A stretch of 64,000 nucleotides of DNA from Litorimonas sp039975855 (GTDB lineage Bacteria; Pseudomonadota; Alphaproteobacteria; Caulobacterales; Maricaulaceae): positions 1-64,000 of the forward strand of contig JBDWGH010000006.1 in the NCBI GenBank assembly GCA_039975855.1. The letters run 5' to 3'. The notes beneath the pieces were generated by a model, which saw nothing but the letters and a program-made list of their open reading frames with translations, did no database searches and had not been told where the DNA came from. How positions within the stretch are numbered: the first letter of the stretch is position 1; the number at the start of each line of letters is the position of its first letter. Shown here one piece after another: positions 42,951 to 52,174 of this stretch. The position numbers and the translations under genes were made by a program.

Positions 42951-43847
42951 ATGCCTCGTCTCCAAATAGGAATAATCGGCGAGACCGGACAACTTGCCCG
43001 TGCAATAAGGTCAGTCGCTTCGGAATATGATGCGGATTTCAAATTTTTTGGCCGTACAAATGTCGATCTGGCTTTGCCAGAGGATGAGTTAAACTCCAGT
43101 CTGACACAGCTTAATGATGTTGATGTCGTCATCAATGCCGCGGCTTATACGGCTGTTGATCTAGCTGAAGATGAGCGCGACCTAGCTTTTGCGACTAATT
43201 TCAACGGGCCGCGGGTGATTGCAGATTATTGTAATCGAAACTCAAAATCTCTGGTACATGTCTCAACTGACTATGTTTTCGATGGGAAAAGCAAAAGGCC
43301 TTACCTCTCGGATCATACGGTTGCGCCATTAGGTGTTTATGGAGAGTCTAAATTAGCTGGAGAAGACGCTGTCAAGACTTCTGGATGTCCCTATGTCATC
43401 CTTCGCACCTCATGGGTTTATGATGGGAGTGGTAAGAATTTCATGACAACGATGTTGAGGGTGGGCAAAACCCGCGATGTTCTCACCGTCGTGAATGATC
43501 AACTAGGGCGCCCAACCTTCGCCAAAGACCTCGCGCGCGCCTGTATCGTGGCTGGTCAAGAACTTCAGGATGCGCCTGAAAAACGCAAAGGCACATATCA
43601 TTTCACTGGTAGCGGGGACGTCATTTCTTGGGCAGATTTTGCTCGCGAAATTTTCAAAACGGCATCTCAATATTCAAAATATACTGTAGAAGTCAAAAAT
43701 GTGCCGTCCTCAGAATATCCTACAAAGGCAAGAAGGCCGAGCTATTCTGCTTTGGATAATTCAACATTTTCAACCACTTTCGGATACGAATCTCCAGTGT
43801 GGCAATCTAGTTTGAAGGTCGCTATGAGTGACTGGTCAAAATCATAA
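42951..43847 (+). CDS. rfbD: dTDP-4-dehydrorhamnose reductase
   Basis: RfbD reduces the 4-keto intermediate to dTDP-L-rhamnose. The 298-residue protein has IGIIGETGQLARAIRSVA (cofactor binding), VVINAAAYTAVDLAEDE, HVSTDYVFDGK, the YGESKLAGE catalytic tetrad and LRTSWVYDGSGKNFMTTML. All match the family. Confidence 0.94.
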   Translation: MPRLQIGIIGETGQLARAIRSVASEYDADFKFFGRTNVDLALPEDELNSSLTQLNDVDVVINAAAYTAVDLAEDERDLAFATNFNGPRVIADYCNRNSKSLVHVSTDYVFDGKSKRPYLSDHTVAPLGVYGESKLAGEDAVKTSGCPYVILRTSWVYDGSGKNFMTTMLRVGKTRDVLTVVNDQLGRPTFAKDLARACIVAGQELQDAPEKRKGTYHFTGSGDVISWADFAREIFKTASQYSKYTVEVKNVPSSEYPTKARRPSYSALDNSTFSTTFGYESPVWQSSLKVAMSDWSKS

Positions 43848-43864
43848 TTAAGGGTGCGTAAATA

Positions 43865-44746
43865 ATGTCTAGAAAAGGTATAATTCTAGCGGGTGGAAGC
43901 GGAACTCGGCTTCATCCCAGTACGATCTCAGTCTCGAAACAGCTCATGCCTGTTTATGACAAGCCCATGATTTATTATCCGCTGACAGTTTTAATTGAGG
44001 CTGGTATCCGAGAAATTCTAATTATCACGACGCCCCATGATAATGAAGCCTTCCAGAAGCTCTTATCGGACGGTAAACGCTGGGGTATTTCAATAGAATA
44101 TGCTGTCCAGCCTAGTCCAGACGGATTGGCCCAAGCGCTTATCATTGGTGAAGATTTCTTAGATGGTGATGATTGCACGCTCATTCTTGGCGATAATCTT
44201 TTCTTTGGTGAGAACTTCACCAAATCCACCCGCCGCGCAGCGGAAAGAACCGAAGGCGCCACAGTTTTTGGTTACCACGTCAAAGACCCGTCTGCTTATG
44301 GTGTCGTTGGGTTTGATGAAAATATGAAGGCAATCTCACTTGAAGAAAAGCCAGCAAACCCGGCTTCAAATTACGCCGTGACCGGACTTTATTTCTATGA
44401 CTCAAACGCTAGTAAATTTGCTAAAAAGGTTGTCCCCTCAGCTCGGGGTGAACTTGAAATAACGGCCCTCAACGAAATTTATCTGAACGAAGGGGCCTTG
44501 CAGGTTGAATTGTTAAACGATGGCACAACCTGGCTAGATACAGGAACACACCGTTCTCTGCTGCAGGCCGCGCAGTTTGTTAGTGTTATTGAGGAGCGCC
44601 AAGGTAAACGGATTTGTTGCCCGGAACTCGCCTCTTTTGAAAACGGCTGGTTAACAGTCAGTGAGCTAGAAGAACTCGCAGAACCATTGGTCAAAAGTGG
44701 GTACGGAAAGTACCTACTCAAAAGATTACGGGAAATTAGCGGGTAG
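43865..44746 (+). CDS. rfbA: Glucose-1-phosphate thymidylyltransferase
   Basis: RfbA makes dTDP-glucose, the first step of dTDP-rhamnose synthesis. The 293-residue protein opens with GIILAGGSGTRLHPSTISVS and KQLMPVYDKPMIYYPLTVLI, then LILGDNLFFGENF, VFGYHVKDPSAYGVVGFD and TTWLDTGTHRSLLQAA. An AGGGTG ribosome binding site precedes the ATG. The fourth gene of the pathway, rfbC, is 6.7 kb further on. Confidence 0.96.
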   Translation: MSRKGIILAGGSGTRLHPSTISVSKQLMPVYDKPMIYYPLTVLIEAGIREILIITTPHDNEAFQKLLSDGKRWGISIEYAVQPSPDGLAQALIIGEDFLDGDDCTLILGDNLFFGENFTKSTRRAAERTEGATVFGYHVKDPSAYGVVGFDENMKAISLEEKPANPASNYAVTGLYFYDSNASKFAKKVVPSARGELEITALNEIYLNEGALQVELLNDGTTWLDTGTHRSLLQAAQFVSVIEERQGKRICCPELASFENGWLTVSELEELAEPLVKSGYGKYLLKRLREISG

Positions 44747-44803
44747 AATTCGCCGCTTACGGCACCCGTCCCCGATATGTCGATATTCAACAGATAGCAT
44801 GTC

Positions 44804-46126
44804 ATGACGCAGAATATTAGGAGTTGGGGACGAATTCATCGATTTAGCCATCGGGTTAAATCTCTGCAAACCTCTGCCGCGTTGAAAGCACAAATAGCTT
44901 CAACGAAAGAGGAGGAAACGCACTTCCTCCCTTTTGGTATGGGGCGCTCATATGGCGACAGCAACCTTAACGAAGATGGCGTCTTACTCAAAACGCCATT
45001 CTTAAAATCATTTCTAGAAGCGGATTGGGAAACCGGTATCATAAAAGTACAGGCGGGACTGACCCTCGATGAACTCCTACAAGTTTCGGTTCCAAAGGGA
45101 TGGTTTTTACCGGTAACGCCTGGTTCTAAATTCGTGACATTTGGCGGCGCCGTCGCGAATAATGTGCATGGCAAAAACCACCACAAGGTCGGGAGTTTCG
45201 GGAATTTTGTTTTGTCCTTTGCCCTGCATCGGACGGATCGCAAAACCAATCCCGTCATCTGTACTCCTACGAAAAACAAAGCTCTTTTCGAAACCACAAT
45301 TGGGGGTTTAGGACTGACGGGAATTATTGAATGGGTTGAAATTCAATTGAAACCCATTGAGTCATCTTATCTTAAGGTCGAGAATATTCGCTATGATAGC
45401 CTTAGTGAATTTTTTGAGCTTAGCCGAGAGAGTGATGATTGGGATTATACTGTGGCATGGGTGGATTGCTTTGCAAAAGGTAAGAAACTGGGCCGTGGTA
45501 TTTTCTCTCGCGCCAATTTTGCGACCGCGGGCGCCTTAACCCCTCACCGCGAACCTAGTCTGGCGTGGCCATTCGTGACGCCTGCTTTTTTGCTCAATAA
45601 GACATTTATAAAGACGTTCAACTGGCTCTACCGTAAACGCCCTGGCGCACGATATAAAGGCTTTCAGCATTATGATCCGTTTTTCTATCCGTTAGACGGG
45701 ATTGCCCATTGGAACCGACTTTATGGAAAGAATGGGTTCTTTCAGCATCAGTCCATTATCAATTTGAAGGACGCTGAAGAAGCTGTCTCTGAGATGCTGA
45801 AAAAAATTGAACAATCGGGTCAGGGATCATTTCTTGCGGTCCTAAAATTACATGGCCCAGAAACATCACCCGGCATATTGTCCTTTTGTACGGAAGGATT
45901 AAGTCTTGCTTTGGATTTTCCGAATAAGGGTAAAAAAACACAGAGCCTTCTATCGCAACTCGACGATATTGTTGCCCAATATTCTGGGCGTCTCTATCCG
46001 GCAAAAGATGCGCATATGAGTGCAAAACTGTTTCAATCTTCTTATCCGGTATGGGCGGATGTTGAAGCCAAGAGAGATCCGAAAATATCGTCTTCCTTTT
46101 GGCGTCGTGTCACCCGAGAAATTTAA
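44804..46126 (+). CDS. DprE1-like FAD-dependent oxidase
   Basis: This 440-residue flavoenzyme of the FAD-linked oxidase (VAO) family resembles decaprenylphosphoryl-ribose 2-oxidase, DprE1. FAD-domain features are LPFGMGRSYGDSNLNEDGVL, VQAGLTLDELLQVSVPKGWF, and VTFGGAVANNVHGKNHHKVG followed by SFGNFV. The C-terminus has ALKLHGPETSPGILSF and a pattern ending RLYPAKDAHMSAKLF, as in DprE1. With the short-chain dehydrogenase encoded 11 bases downstream it would epimerise polyprenyl-phospho-ribose to the arabinose form. Gram-negative bacteria use such pairs to put D-arabinose on glycans or Nod factors; the exact product here is inference. Confidence 0.82.
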   Translation: MTQNIRSWGRIHRFSHRVKSLQTSAALKAQIASTKEEETHFLPFGMGRSYGDSNLNEDGVLLKTPFLKSFLEADWETGIIKVQAGLTLDELLQVSVPKGWFLPVTPGSKFVTFGGAVANNVHGKNHHKVGSFGNFVLSFALHRTDRKTNPVICTPTKNKALFETTIGGLGLTGIIEWVEIQLKPIESSYLKVENIRYDSLSEFFELSRESDDWDYTVAWVDCFAKGKKLGRGIFSRANFATAGALTPHREPSLAWPFVTPAFLLNKTFIKTFNWLYRKRPGARYKGFQHYDPFFYPLDGIAHWNRLYGKNGFFQHQSIINLKDAEEAVSEMLKKIEQSGQGSFLAVLKLHGPETSPGILSFCTEGLSLALDFPNKGKKTQSLLSQLDDIVAQYSGRLYPAKDAHMSAKLFQSSYPVWADVEAKRDPKISSSFWRRVTREI

Positions 46127-46136
46127 AGCGCTTAAA

Positions 46137-46895
46137 ATGACAAACACAATACCTACAGTCGTAATTCTTGGCGGGACTTCCGCCGTTGCCCTCGCCTATG
46201 CTCGCAATTCCGCAAAAGACGGAGAAACAGTCATCTTGGTGGGTCGGAACAAAGCAAAGCTTGATGCCAATGTCGCCGATCTCACGGCACGCGGCGCAAA
46301 CGCCTCTGCGATTGTTTCTGATCTGGGTGATCCGAAAACCGTTGAAAAAACTTGGGGTAAAATTCTAAAAAGCGCCGTGAAAATTGACCGTGTTTTATTG
46401 GCATATGGTGTGTTGGGGGATCAAACCGAAAGCCAAGAAGACCTCAGCAAGCTCCAAACAGAATTAAACACAAATTTCGTATCAGCCGCCCTGTGGTGCG
46501 AAGCCGCCTTCACCTATTTCCGTCAAGTTGGCAAAGGTCAACTCAGTGTTATTGGGTCCGTTGCGGGGGATCGTGGTCGTCAATCAAACTATCATTACGG
46601 CGCGGCGAAAGGTGGCCTGGGCTTGCTCATGCAAGGCATGGCGCACCGCGCGGCGCAGTTAAAAGAGGCGAAAGTCGGTGTTCTACTTATCAAACCGGGC
46701 TTTATTGATACGCCAATGACCGACCATATCGAGAAAGGCGGACCTCTTTGGGCGACGCCAGAAAAAATTGCCAAGATTATTCGTCGGTCAGAGAAGAAAG
46801 GTAAGCATCTTATCTATGCACCGTGGTTCTGGCGCTTCATTTTGTTGATTATTCGCACGGTTCCATTCTTTGTCTTCAAACGAACGGGTCTCTAA
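46137..46895 (+). CDS. DprE2-like short-chain dehydrogenase
   Basis: The protein is 252 residues from the ATG at 46137; a frame open to 46020 overlaps the previous gene and is not used. Classical SDR features: VVILGGTSAVALAYARN (NAD-binding), LLAYGVLGDQ, VIGSVAGDRGRQSNYHYGAA with catalytic Ser, Tyr and Lys, and LIKPGFIDTPMT. The C-terminal membrane-associated helix (RFILLIIRTVPFFVFKR) is typical of DprE2. Its stop overlaps the next start (TAATG). It forms a pair with the DprE1-like oxidase. Confidence 0.82.
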   Translation: MTNTIPTVVILGGTSAVALAYARNSAKDGETVILVGRNKAKLDANVADLTARGANASAIVSDLGDPKTVEKTWGKILKSAVKIDRVLLAYGVLGDQTESQEDLSKLQTELNTNFVSAALWCEAAFTYFRQVGKGQLSVIGSVAGDRGRQSNYHYGAAKGGLGLLMQGMAHRAAQLKEAKVGVLLIKPGFIDTPMTDHIEKGGPLWATPEKIAKIIRRSEKKGKHLIYAPWFWRFILLIIRTVPFFVFKRTGL

Positions 46896-47854
46896 TGTCT
46901 GTTACGTCAAAAACACCAAAAGACGCTAAAATTTTCATTAGCGGCATCGCAGGCCTGGTCGGACAAAACCTTGCGCTTCGCCTGACGCAAGCCGGATACA
47001 CAAATGTCTGCGGCGTAGACAAACACGCTGAGAACCTAGCTATCTTTCGGAAGATCCAACCCTCCGTCGAAACGGTTTTTGCTGATCTTGCCGAAAAGGG
47101 CGATTGGGAAGCCATGGTCCATGAAGCGGACGTCGTTATAATCAATCAAGCTCAAATTGGCGGGTTAGTTTATGATGAATTCGTACGGAATAACGTCACG
47201 GCCACAAAGAACATTCTTGACGCGATGGATGAAAAGAAAAATCCCTATGTCGTTCAAATCTCTTCCTCCGTCGTAAACTCGCAAGCAGATGATTTTTATA
47301 CGAGATCAAAAATTGCTCAGGAAGAATATGTCAAAGATGTCGGTATAAATGGTGTGATCTTACGGCCAACTCTTATGTTTGGTTGGTTTGACAGAAAGCA
47401 CTTAGGTTGGCTCAGGAGGTTTATGGCCAAAACACCTGTCTTTCCAATTCCAGGTCACGGTCGATACCGGCGCCAGCCTCTCTATACGGGCGATTTTTGT
47501 AACGTCATTATCTCAAGTATTGAGAACCAAATTGTGGGTGAAACTTACGATATTTCTGGCCGAGAAATCATTGACTATATCGACCTCATAAAAACGATAA
47601 AGACTAAGACGGGCGAAAAAACGCCAATCCTGAAAATTCCATACTCGTTATTTTTCGCTTTGATATGGACGTTCAGCCTTTTCTCCAAAAATCCACCTTT
47701 CACTATTCATCAGCTGCGTGCGCTCATTATACCTGAGGTGTTCGATGTTATTGATTGGCCAGAAATTTTCGGGGTGAAACAAACCTCTTTTGCAGATGCA
47801 GTTGACGAGACGTATAATCACGATACTTACTCGCAAATTGTATTAAACTTCTAA
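46895..47854 (+). CDS. NAD-dependent epimerase/dehydratase family protein
   Basis: The protein has 319 residues. The N-terminus has an extended-SDR nucleotide fold (IFISGIAGLVGQNLALRL), then VVIINQAQIGGLVYDEFVRN, the serine segment VQISSSVVNSQ, and YTRSKIAQEEYV with the Tyr-Lys pair. A C-terminal hydrophobic part (about 250-290) may touch the membrane. The start ATG at 46895 overlaps the DprE2-like gene stop; an upstream start at 46823 is unlikely. The substrate is probably a nucleotide or polyprenyl sugar of the arabinose branch, but the family is too broad to be specific. Confidence 0.8.
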   Translation: MSVTSKTPKDAKIFISGIAGLVGQNLALRLTQAGYTNVCGVDKHAENLAIFRKIQPSVETVFADLAEKGDWEAMVHEADVVIINQAQIGGLVYDEFVRNNVTATKNILDAMDEKKNPYVVQISSSVVNSQADDFYTRSKIAQEEYVKDVGINGVILRPTLMFGWFDRKHLGWLRRFMAKTPVFPIPGHGRYRRQPLYTGDFCNVIISSIENQIVGETYDISGREIIDYIDLIKTIKTKTGEKTPILKIPYSLFFALIWTFSLFSKNPPFTIHQLRALIIPEVFDVIDWPEIFGVKQTSFADAVDETYNHDTYSQIVLNF

Positions 47855-47863
47855 GTAAATATT

Positions 47864-49162
47864 ATGACCGAAGAGAAATTCGACCTTATCGTTATTGGCG
47901 CTGGTGCGATGGGTTTGGCCGCAGCCTATGAAGGCGTGTCGCAAGGTAAAAAAGTTCTCGTATTGGAGGCGGATGCGATCCCAGGAGGGATGGCAGCGCA
48001 CACTCAAGTTGGGGATCTCTCAATCGAGCGCTATTACCATTTCATCTGCAAAACCGACTTCGACACATTCGAACTGCTTGGCGAGTTAGGCATTGAAGAC
48101 GTCCTTAAGTGGCGCTCAACGAAAATGGGCTACTTCTTCCACGGCAAGAATTACAAATGGGGCAATCCATTAGCCCTCTTGATGTCCCCACTCTTAAATC
48201 CAATCGAGAAATTCAGATATGGGCTGATGGCATTCTGGGCCACGAAACGGAAGAACTGGGATAAGGTCGAACCTTTAACCGCGCCATTGTGGTTGAAAGC
48301 TTGGTTGGGTGAAAGCGGATACCAAAAACTCTGGCATCGCCTATTTTATCTAAAGTTCTATAATTATACTGATGAAATTAGCGCCAGTTGGATTGGTACT
48401 CGGATCAAACGTATCGGATTGTCACGTAAATCACTGATGGAAGAACAATTGGGCTATCTTGAGGGGGGAACCGAAACCCTCGTAAAAGCTCTGACGAATG
48501 CCATCGAGAGTAAGGGCGGGACAATTCTCTGCTCCCACGCCGCTACAAATATATCAGAGGACCCAAGTCAAACGGGATGCGTCGTTACCGTTGGTGACAA
48601 AACGTTCTCAGCTCCAAAAGTCATCAGCACTGTTCCAACACCGTTTATCAGTTCTTTGGTTCCATCGCTTCCCGAGTCTTGGAAGGAGAAGTATGATGCA
48701 ATCCCGAACATTGGTGTGTGTTGCCTCATCTTCAATTTAAAAAAGCAAACCACCCCTAACTTCTGGCATAATGTCATTGATGAGAACCATAACATTCCAG
48801 GGATCATCGAGTTCTCAAATCTACGCCGAATAGACTCTCATATCGTATATGTTCCTTACTATATGCCGATTGATCAAGAGCGCTGGGGCTGGAGTGATGA
48901 GGCATTGCTTGACGAAGCGTTCGCCGCAATCACTGATATCAATAAAGACATCACCAAAGATGATATTATCGATACAAAAGTTAGCCGGTTGAAATACTCA
49001 CAACCAATTTGCAAACCGAACTTCTTAGAGACTCTTCCGCCAATCCAGACGCCTTTAGCTGGTCTGCAAATCGCAGATACTTGCTACTATTATCCTGAAG
49101 ACAGGGGTATATCCGAAAGTATCAAGATCGGGCGAGAAATGGCCAGAAAAGCCGTCACATAA
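47864..49162 (+). CDS. FAD-dependent oxidoreductase of the polysaccharide-locus amine-oxidase-like type
   Basis: The protein has 432 residues. The N-terminus has a strong dinucleotide-binding motif, FDLIVIGAGAMGLAAAYEGV, and the FAD ribityl-loop PGGMAAHTQVGDLSIERYYH. The segment GYLEGGTETLVKALTNAIES and the C-terminal GLQIADTCYYYPEDRGISES (FAD contact) are typical of NAD(P)/FAD-dependent oxidoreductases that accompany GtrA proteins and glycan genes. The reaction is not known for most members; a redox step on a lipid-linked sugar is plausible. It lies 9 bases before the GtrA gene. Confidence 0.8.
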   Translation: MTEEKFDLIVIGAGAMGLAAAYEGVSQGKKVLVLEADAIPGGMAAHTQVGDLSIERYYHFICKTDFDTFELLGELGIEDVLKWRSTKMGYFFHGKNYKWGNPLALLMSPLLNPIEKFRYGLMAFWATKRKNWDKVEPLTAPLWLKAWLGESGYQKLWHRLFYLKFYNYTDEISASWIGTRIKRIGLSRKSLMEEQLGYLEGGTETLVKALTNAIESKGGTILCSHAATNISEDPSQTGCVVTVGDKTFSAPKVISTVPTPFISSLVPSLPESWKEKYDAIPNIGVCCLIFNLKKQTTPNFWHNVIDENHNIPGIIEFSNLRRIDSHIVYVPYYMPIDQERWGWSDEALLDEAFAAITDINKDITKDDIIDTKVSRLKYSQPICKPNFLETLPPIQTPLAGLQIADTCYYYPEDRGISESIKIGREMARKAVT

Positions 49163-49171
49163 GGCCGTCCA

Positions 49172-49591
49172 ATGGCGCTGACACAGAAAAACATAACCGA
49201 ATTCATACGTTTTGTCGTGACCTCTGGCTTTGCGGCTCTAGTCAACGTGGTGTCCCGTATTGGGTTTTCTCAGATCGTTTCCTATGAGTGGGCGGTATTC
49301 TTGGCCTATCTTGTCGGGATGCTAACCGCATACATATTGTCTCGGAAATATGTTTTCGAAGCGTCAGGCCGCTCCGTGAAACGGGAAATGACCGGTTTTG
49401 TAATCGTCAACATAGTTGCTGTCATCCAAGTTTGGATTGTCAGTGTTGGGCTTTATAAATGGTTCTTGCCACTCATCGGCTGGACATTTGAGCCTGCCTT
49501 GGTTGCTCATATTTGTGGCGTCGTCAGTCCGACTTTCACTAGTTATTTCGGTCATAAATATGTGAGCTTTGGAAAACAAAAGGCTCCATGA
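49172..49591 (+). CDS. GtrA-family membrane protein
   Basis: This 139-residue protein with four membrane helices belongs to the GtrA family of flippases or accessory proteins for lipid-linked sugars. Markers are FIRFVVTSGFAALVNVVSRI at the start, FLAYLVGMLTAYILSRKYVF in the second helix pair and TSYFGHKYVSFGK at the end. Its place after the DprE-like pair fits translocation of a polyprenyl-phosphate sugar. It overlaps the next gene by four bases (ATGA). Confidence 0.88.
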   Translation: MALTQKNITEFIRFVVTSGFAALVNVVSRIGFSQIVSYEWAVFLAYLVGMLTAYILSRKYVFEASGRSVKREMTGFVIVNIVAVIQVWIVSVGLYKWFLPLIGWTFEPALVAHICGVVSPTFTSYFGHKYVSFGKQKAP

Positions 49592-50223
49592 CAAAATCGA
49601 TATTTGGATTGGTTCTCTGGTTCCTTCAACAACTGAAAACGCGTTGGATACAACTTACCATCGTTCTACTCGCCAGTATCGTGATTTTTGCTTGCGTTAA
49701 GGTATTCGGCATAGAAACTCTCCTGCGTCACCATGCAGAGATTCAAAACTTAAGTGTGTCTGAAAAATCTGTGATTGGCGTCATCATATTTGTTTGGTCA
49801 TGCATTTTATTCATGACTTTCGTGCCTTTAGGTACCGTTACTATTCTGATTGCGGGTTATGTCTTGGGTGTTGGCGCTGGTTTCATCCAATTTGGTTCGG
49901 CCTGCCTTGCCAGCGCCCTACTCTATCGCGTTTTCGATTACAGGGCGCATCAATATGCAATCGAAGACTTCACTGACAATCGATGGATTTTATCCCTTTT
50001 TGATCTTGTCCAAAACAGGCCCGTGGTGACCGGATGTTTGCTTAGGATAATACCTGTAATTCCCTCGGCCGCCTGCGTATTTATCAGCAAGATTATGAGC
50101 ATTTCATTTCGAGACATGATGACAGCTACCTTTGCGGTCGGCTGGATCAGGCCCGTATTCTTTGCCTATTTAGGGTCAACCGCTGCGACGTTAACCGCCG
50201 CAAGCGCGGGCATAACTAACTGA
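49588..50223 (+). CDS. VTT-domain (TVP38/TMEM64, DedA-like) membrane protein
   Basis: The protein has 211 residues and about five membrane segments. The re-entrant motif of the VTT family is visible: FVPLGTVTILIAGYVLGVGAGF, then RPVVTGCLLRIIPVIPSAAC. Members act in lipid or polyprenyl-phosphate movement across the membrane, which would suit recycling of the polyprenyl carrier used by the preceding genes. That role is inferred from family and place. The stop is 5 bases before the convergent DUF2793 gene end. Confidence 0.75.
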   Translation: MTKSIFGLVLWFLQQLKTRWIQLTIVLLASIVIFACVKVFGIETLLRHHAEIQNLSVSEKSVIGVIIFVWSCILFMTFVPLGTVTILIAGYVLGVGAGFIQFGSACLASALLYRVFDYRAHQYAIEDFTDNRWILSLFDLVQNRPVVTGCLLRIIPVIPSAACVFISKIMSISFRDMMTATFAVGWIRPVFFAYLGSTAATLTAASAGITN

Positions 50224-50227
50224 CTCT

Positions 50228-51280
50228 TTAGAAAACGCCTAGCCGTAGTAACGTAATATTATCTCGAGTGCCGCCAGCATCGAAACGAACCGCTCCGCCG
50301 TTTATGGCTACCAATGTCAGAACATCGTTTTTTTCCAATGGCAGACACATCATCTTGCTCAAGTGAGAGAAGTTATTCGGGAAAAACTGTATTCTAGAAA
50401 CCGCAATGCCGTTGACTTCGACATCACAATTGAACGGCACATCTCCTTCCGTATTGAAATTTACTCCTAACAGATACAGTCCAGTTTTCGGCGTTGTAAA
50501 CTCACCGGTTTGGCCATCATATGACGAACCAGGATTATGAGACGCAGTATTCAGAATGCATACTTCCTTCTGCCCATTTGTTGGTCGTACGATTAGTGTT
50601 GTTGAAGAATACCATCTCCAGAAGTCCGGAAATTTCAATTTTTCAATAGTGGTTTCTGCCGACTGTCCATCAATCTTCAAGGCTTCCGAAAAATCACCCC
50701 CATCTGAACTGACCTTAAAAACGAAATCATCATTGGCGTCTGACGCAATTTCATGCCTGCCTGAGAAACCAGTCTGAAAGAGAATCGAGGAATGGTCAGT
50801 GTCATTATTCTTATTGATAGTTAGCCTATGTCCATTTCCTTCATGATTGAAAAGACTGCTGGGGCTCGACACTGCAAATCGTTGTTGTGTATCCGCTGCC
50901 GCATTGATTCCAAGCCTTTCATGGGACACCGAAGCGCCGAAGATTGCTTGCCAAGTATCCCCTCTCCATACTTTTAGTTCTTGGATTTGTTCAATCCAAA
51001 CGCGCCAACCTATTGCGGGCCTGTAGAATGTCCAACCGCCATTTATATGGTGAGCAACCTGATTTTCTTTGCCCGCCCATATTGCAGAGGAGCTACTGCC
51101 TACAATGTAAAGGTCGCCTTCCTTAGCAGTAGTTGGTGGTTGAGTAAGATCATCAGATTGCACTTGTAGCTGGACAAGGACATCTAAGACGTTCAAACTT
51201 TCATTATGCGTTATGTATTTCTGCGCTTGAGCAGGTAAAATATATGGTAAATCCAAGTGTAAAGACGAGTGAGCATTCAT
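50228..51280 (-). CDS. DUF2793 protein with C1q/TNF-like C-terminus
   Basis: The protein has 350 residues. The N-terminus (about 8-110) is a DUF2793 domain: LDLPYILPAQAQKYITHNES, PPTTAKEGDLYIVG and INGGWTFYRPAIGWRVWIEQ. DUF2793 is found in tail or fibre proteins of alphaproteobacterial phages and gene transfer agents. The C-terminal 120 residues (GEFTTPKTGLYLLGVNFNTE and LVAINGGAVRFDAGG) look like a C1q-type trimeric head. No signal peptide is seen. It stands alone, opposite in direction to its neighbours and divergent from rfbC, without other phage genes. It may be a surface-binding or phage-derived fibre-tip protein; its role in a glycan locus is unknown. Confidence 0.75.
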   Translation of the reverse strand: MNAHSSLHLDLPYILPAQAQKYITHNESLNVLDVLVQLQVQSDDLTQPPTTAKEGDLYIVGSSSSAIWAGKENQVAHHINGGWTFYRPAIGWRVWIEQIQELKVWRGDTWQAIFGASVSHERLGINAAADTQQRFAVSSPSSLFNHEGNGHRLTINKNNDTDHSSILFQTGFSGRHEIASDANDDFVFKVSSDGGDFSEALKIDGQSAETTIEKLKFPDFWRWYSSTTLIVRPTNGQKEVCILNTASHNPGSSYDGQTGEFTTPKTGLYLLGVNFNTEGDVPFNCDVEVNGIAVSRIQFFPNNFSHLSKMMCLPLEKNDVLTLVAINGGAVRFDAGGTRDNITLLRLGVF

Positions 51281-51424
51281 AGGTAATCTCCAATTTCACT
51301 TAGTTTAAATTCGTTTATGAAAGCGCGGACGGACTTCCCAAAGAAGACGTAAAATGGGGCTGAATTGAACATGTTTAGGTGGATTGGCTCTTGGGTTCTC
51401 CACCAGATAGAAAAGCTAACCGAT

Positions 51425-51985
51425 ATGAACTTCGAATCTCAAAAAATTGCAGATGTTTTTAAGATCACGCCAAGATCCTTCGGGGATGACCGCGGAGAGT
51501 TCATGGAGACATTCAAGTCCTCTCTTTTCCGGGAGAAAACAGGGTGTGACGCAACATTTGTACAGGACAATCAGTCTTTGTCTGTGTCTCCGTTCACGGT
51601 GCGAGGACTGCATTTCCAACACCCTCCATTTGCACAAGGAAAACTCGTAAGGTGCACGCAAGGTGAAATCATTGATGTTGCCGTAGACGTTCGTAAGGGC
51701 TCTCCGACATTCGGTCAGCATGTATCCGTTCATTTAACGTCGGAAAATAAGGCACAATTATGGGTGCCGGAAGGTTTCCTTCACGGATTTTCCACTCTCG
51801 TGCCAAACACAATCGTCCAGTATAAATGCACGAACTATTACTCGGCTGAGTGCGATGGCAACGTGATGTGGAACGATGAAACACTTGGGATTGATTGGGG
51901 AATAGATGGAGAGTCCGCAATTTTGTCGGACAAAGACAAATTAGCCCCGTCATTTGCTAAATTTGACAGCCCATTCCACCTCTAA
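51425..51985 (+). CDS. rfbC: dTDP-4-dehydrorhamnose 3,5-epimerase
   Basis: This 186-residue cupin enzyme performs the third step of dTDP-rhamnose synthesis. Features: FKITPRSFGDDRGEFMETF, VQDNQSLSVSPFTVRGLHFQ with the catalytic His, KLVRCTQGEIIDVAVDVRKG, and LWVPEGFLHGFSTL. The frame starts at 51365 (TTG), but the ATG at 51425 fits the family. It is separated from rfbBDA by 6.7 kb and seven genes, an unusual order. Confidence 0.94.
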   Translation: MNFESQKIADVFKITPRSFGDDRGEFMETFKSSLFREKTGCDATFVQDNQSLSVSPFTVRGLHFQHPPFAQGKLVRCTQGEIIDVAVDVRKGSPTFGQHVSVHLTSENKAQLWVPEGFLHGFSTLVPNTIVQYKCTNYYSAECDGNVMWNDETLGIDWGIDGESAILSDKDKLAPSFAKFDSPFHL

Positions 51986-52174
51986 AATAGAAGCTCTCAC
52001 ATTCAAAATCCCCGTCAACGCGAGATTTTTGTGCTCTGAAACCTAATAATAGGCTTCAGTGTCCTAAATTTGTATTTTTGGAATATTTTTTCTCGAAATC
52101 GTGCAGATTTTTATGGCGAAATCAAAATCGTACCGTTATAGGGCAGCTTCAATTTTTAACATGCGGGGCGCATC

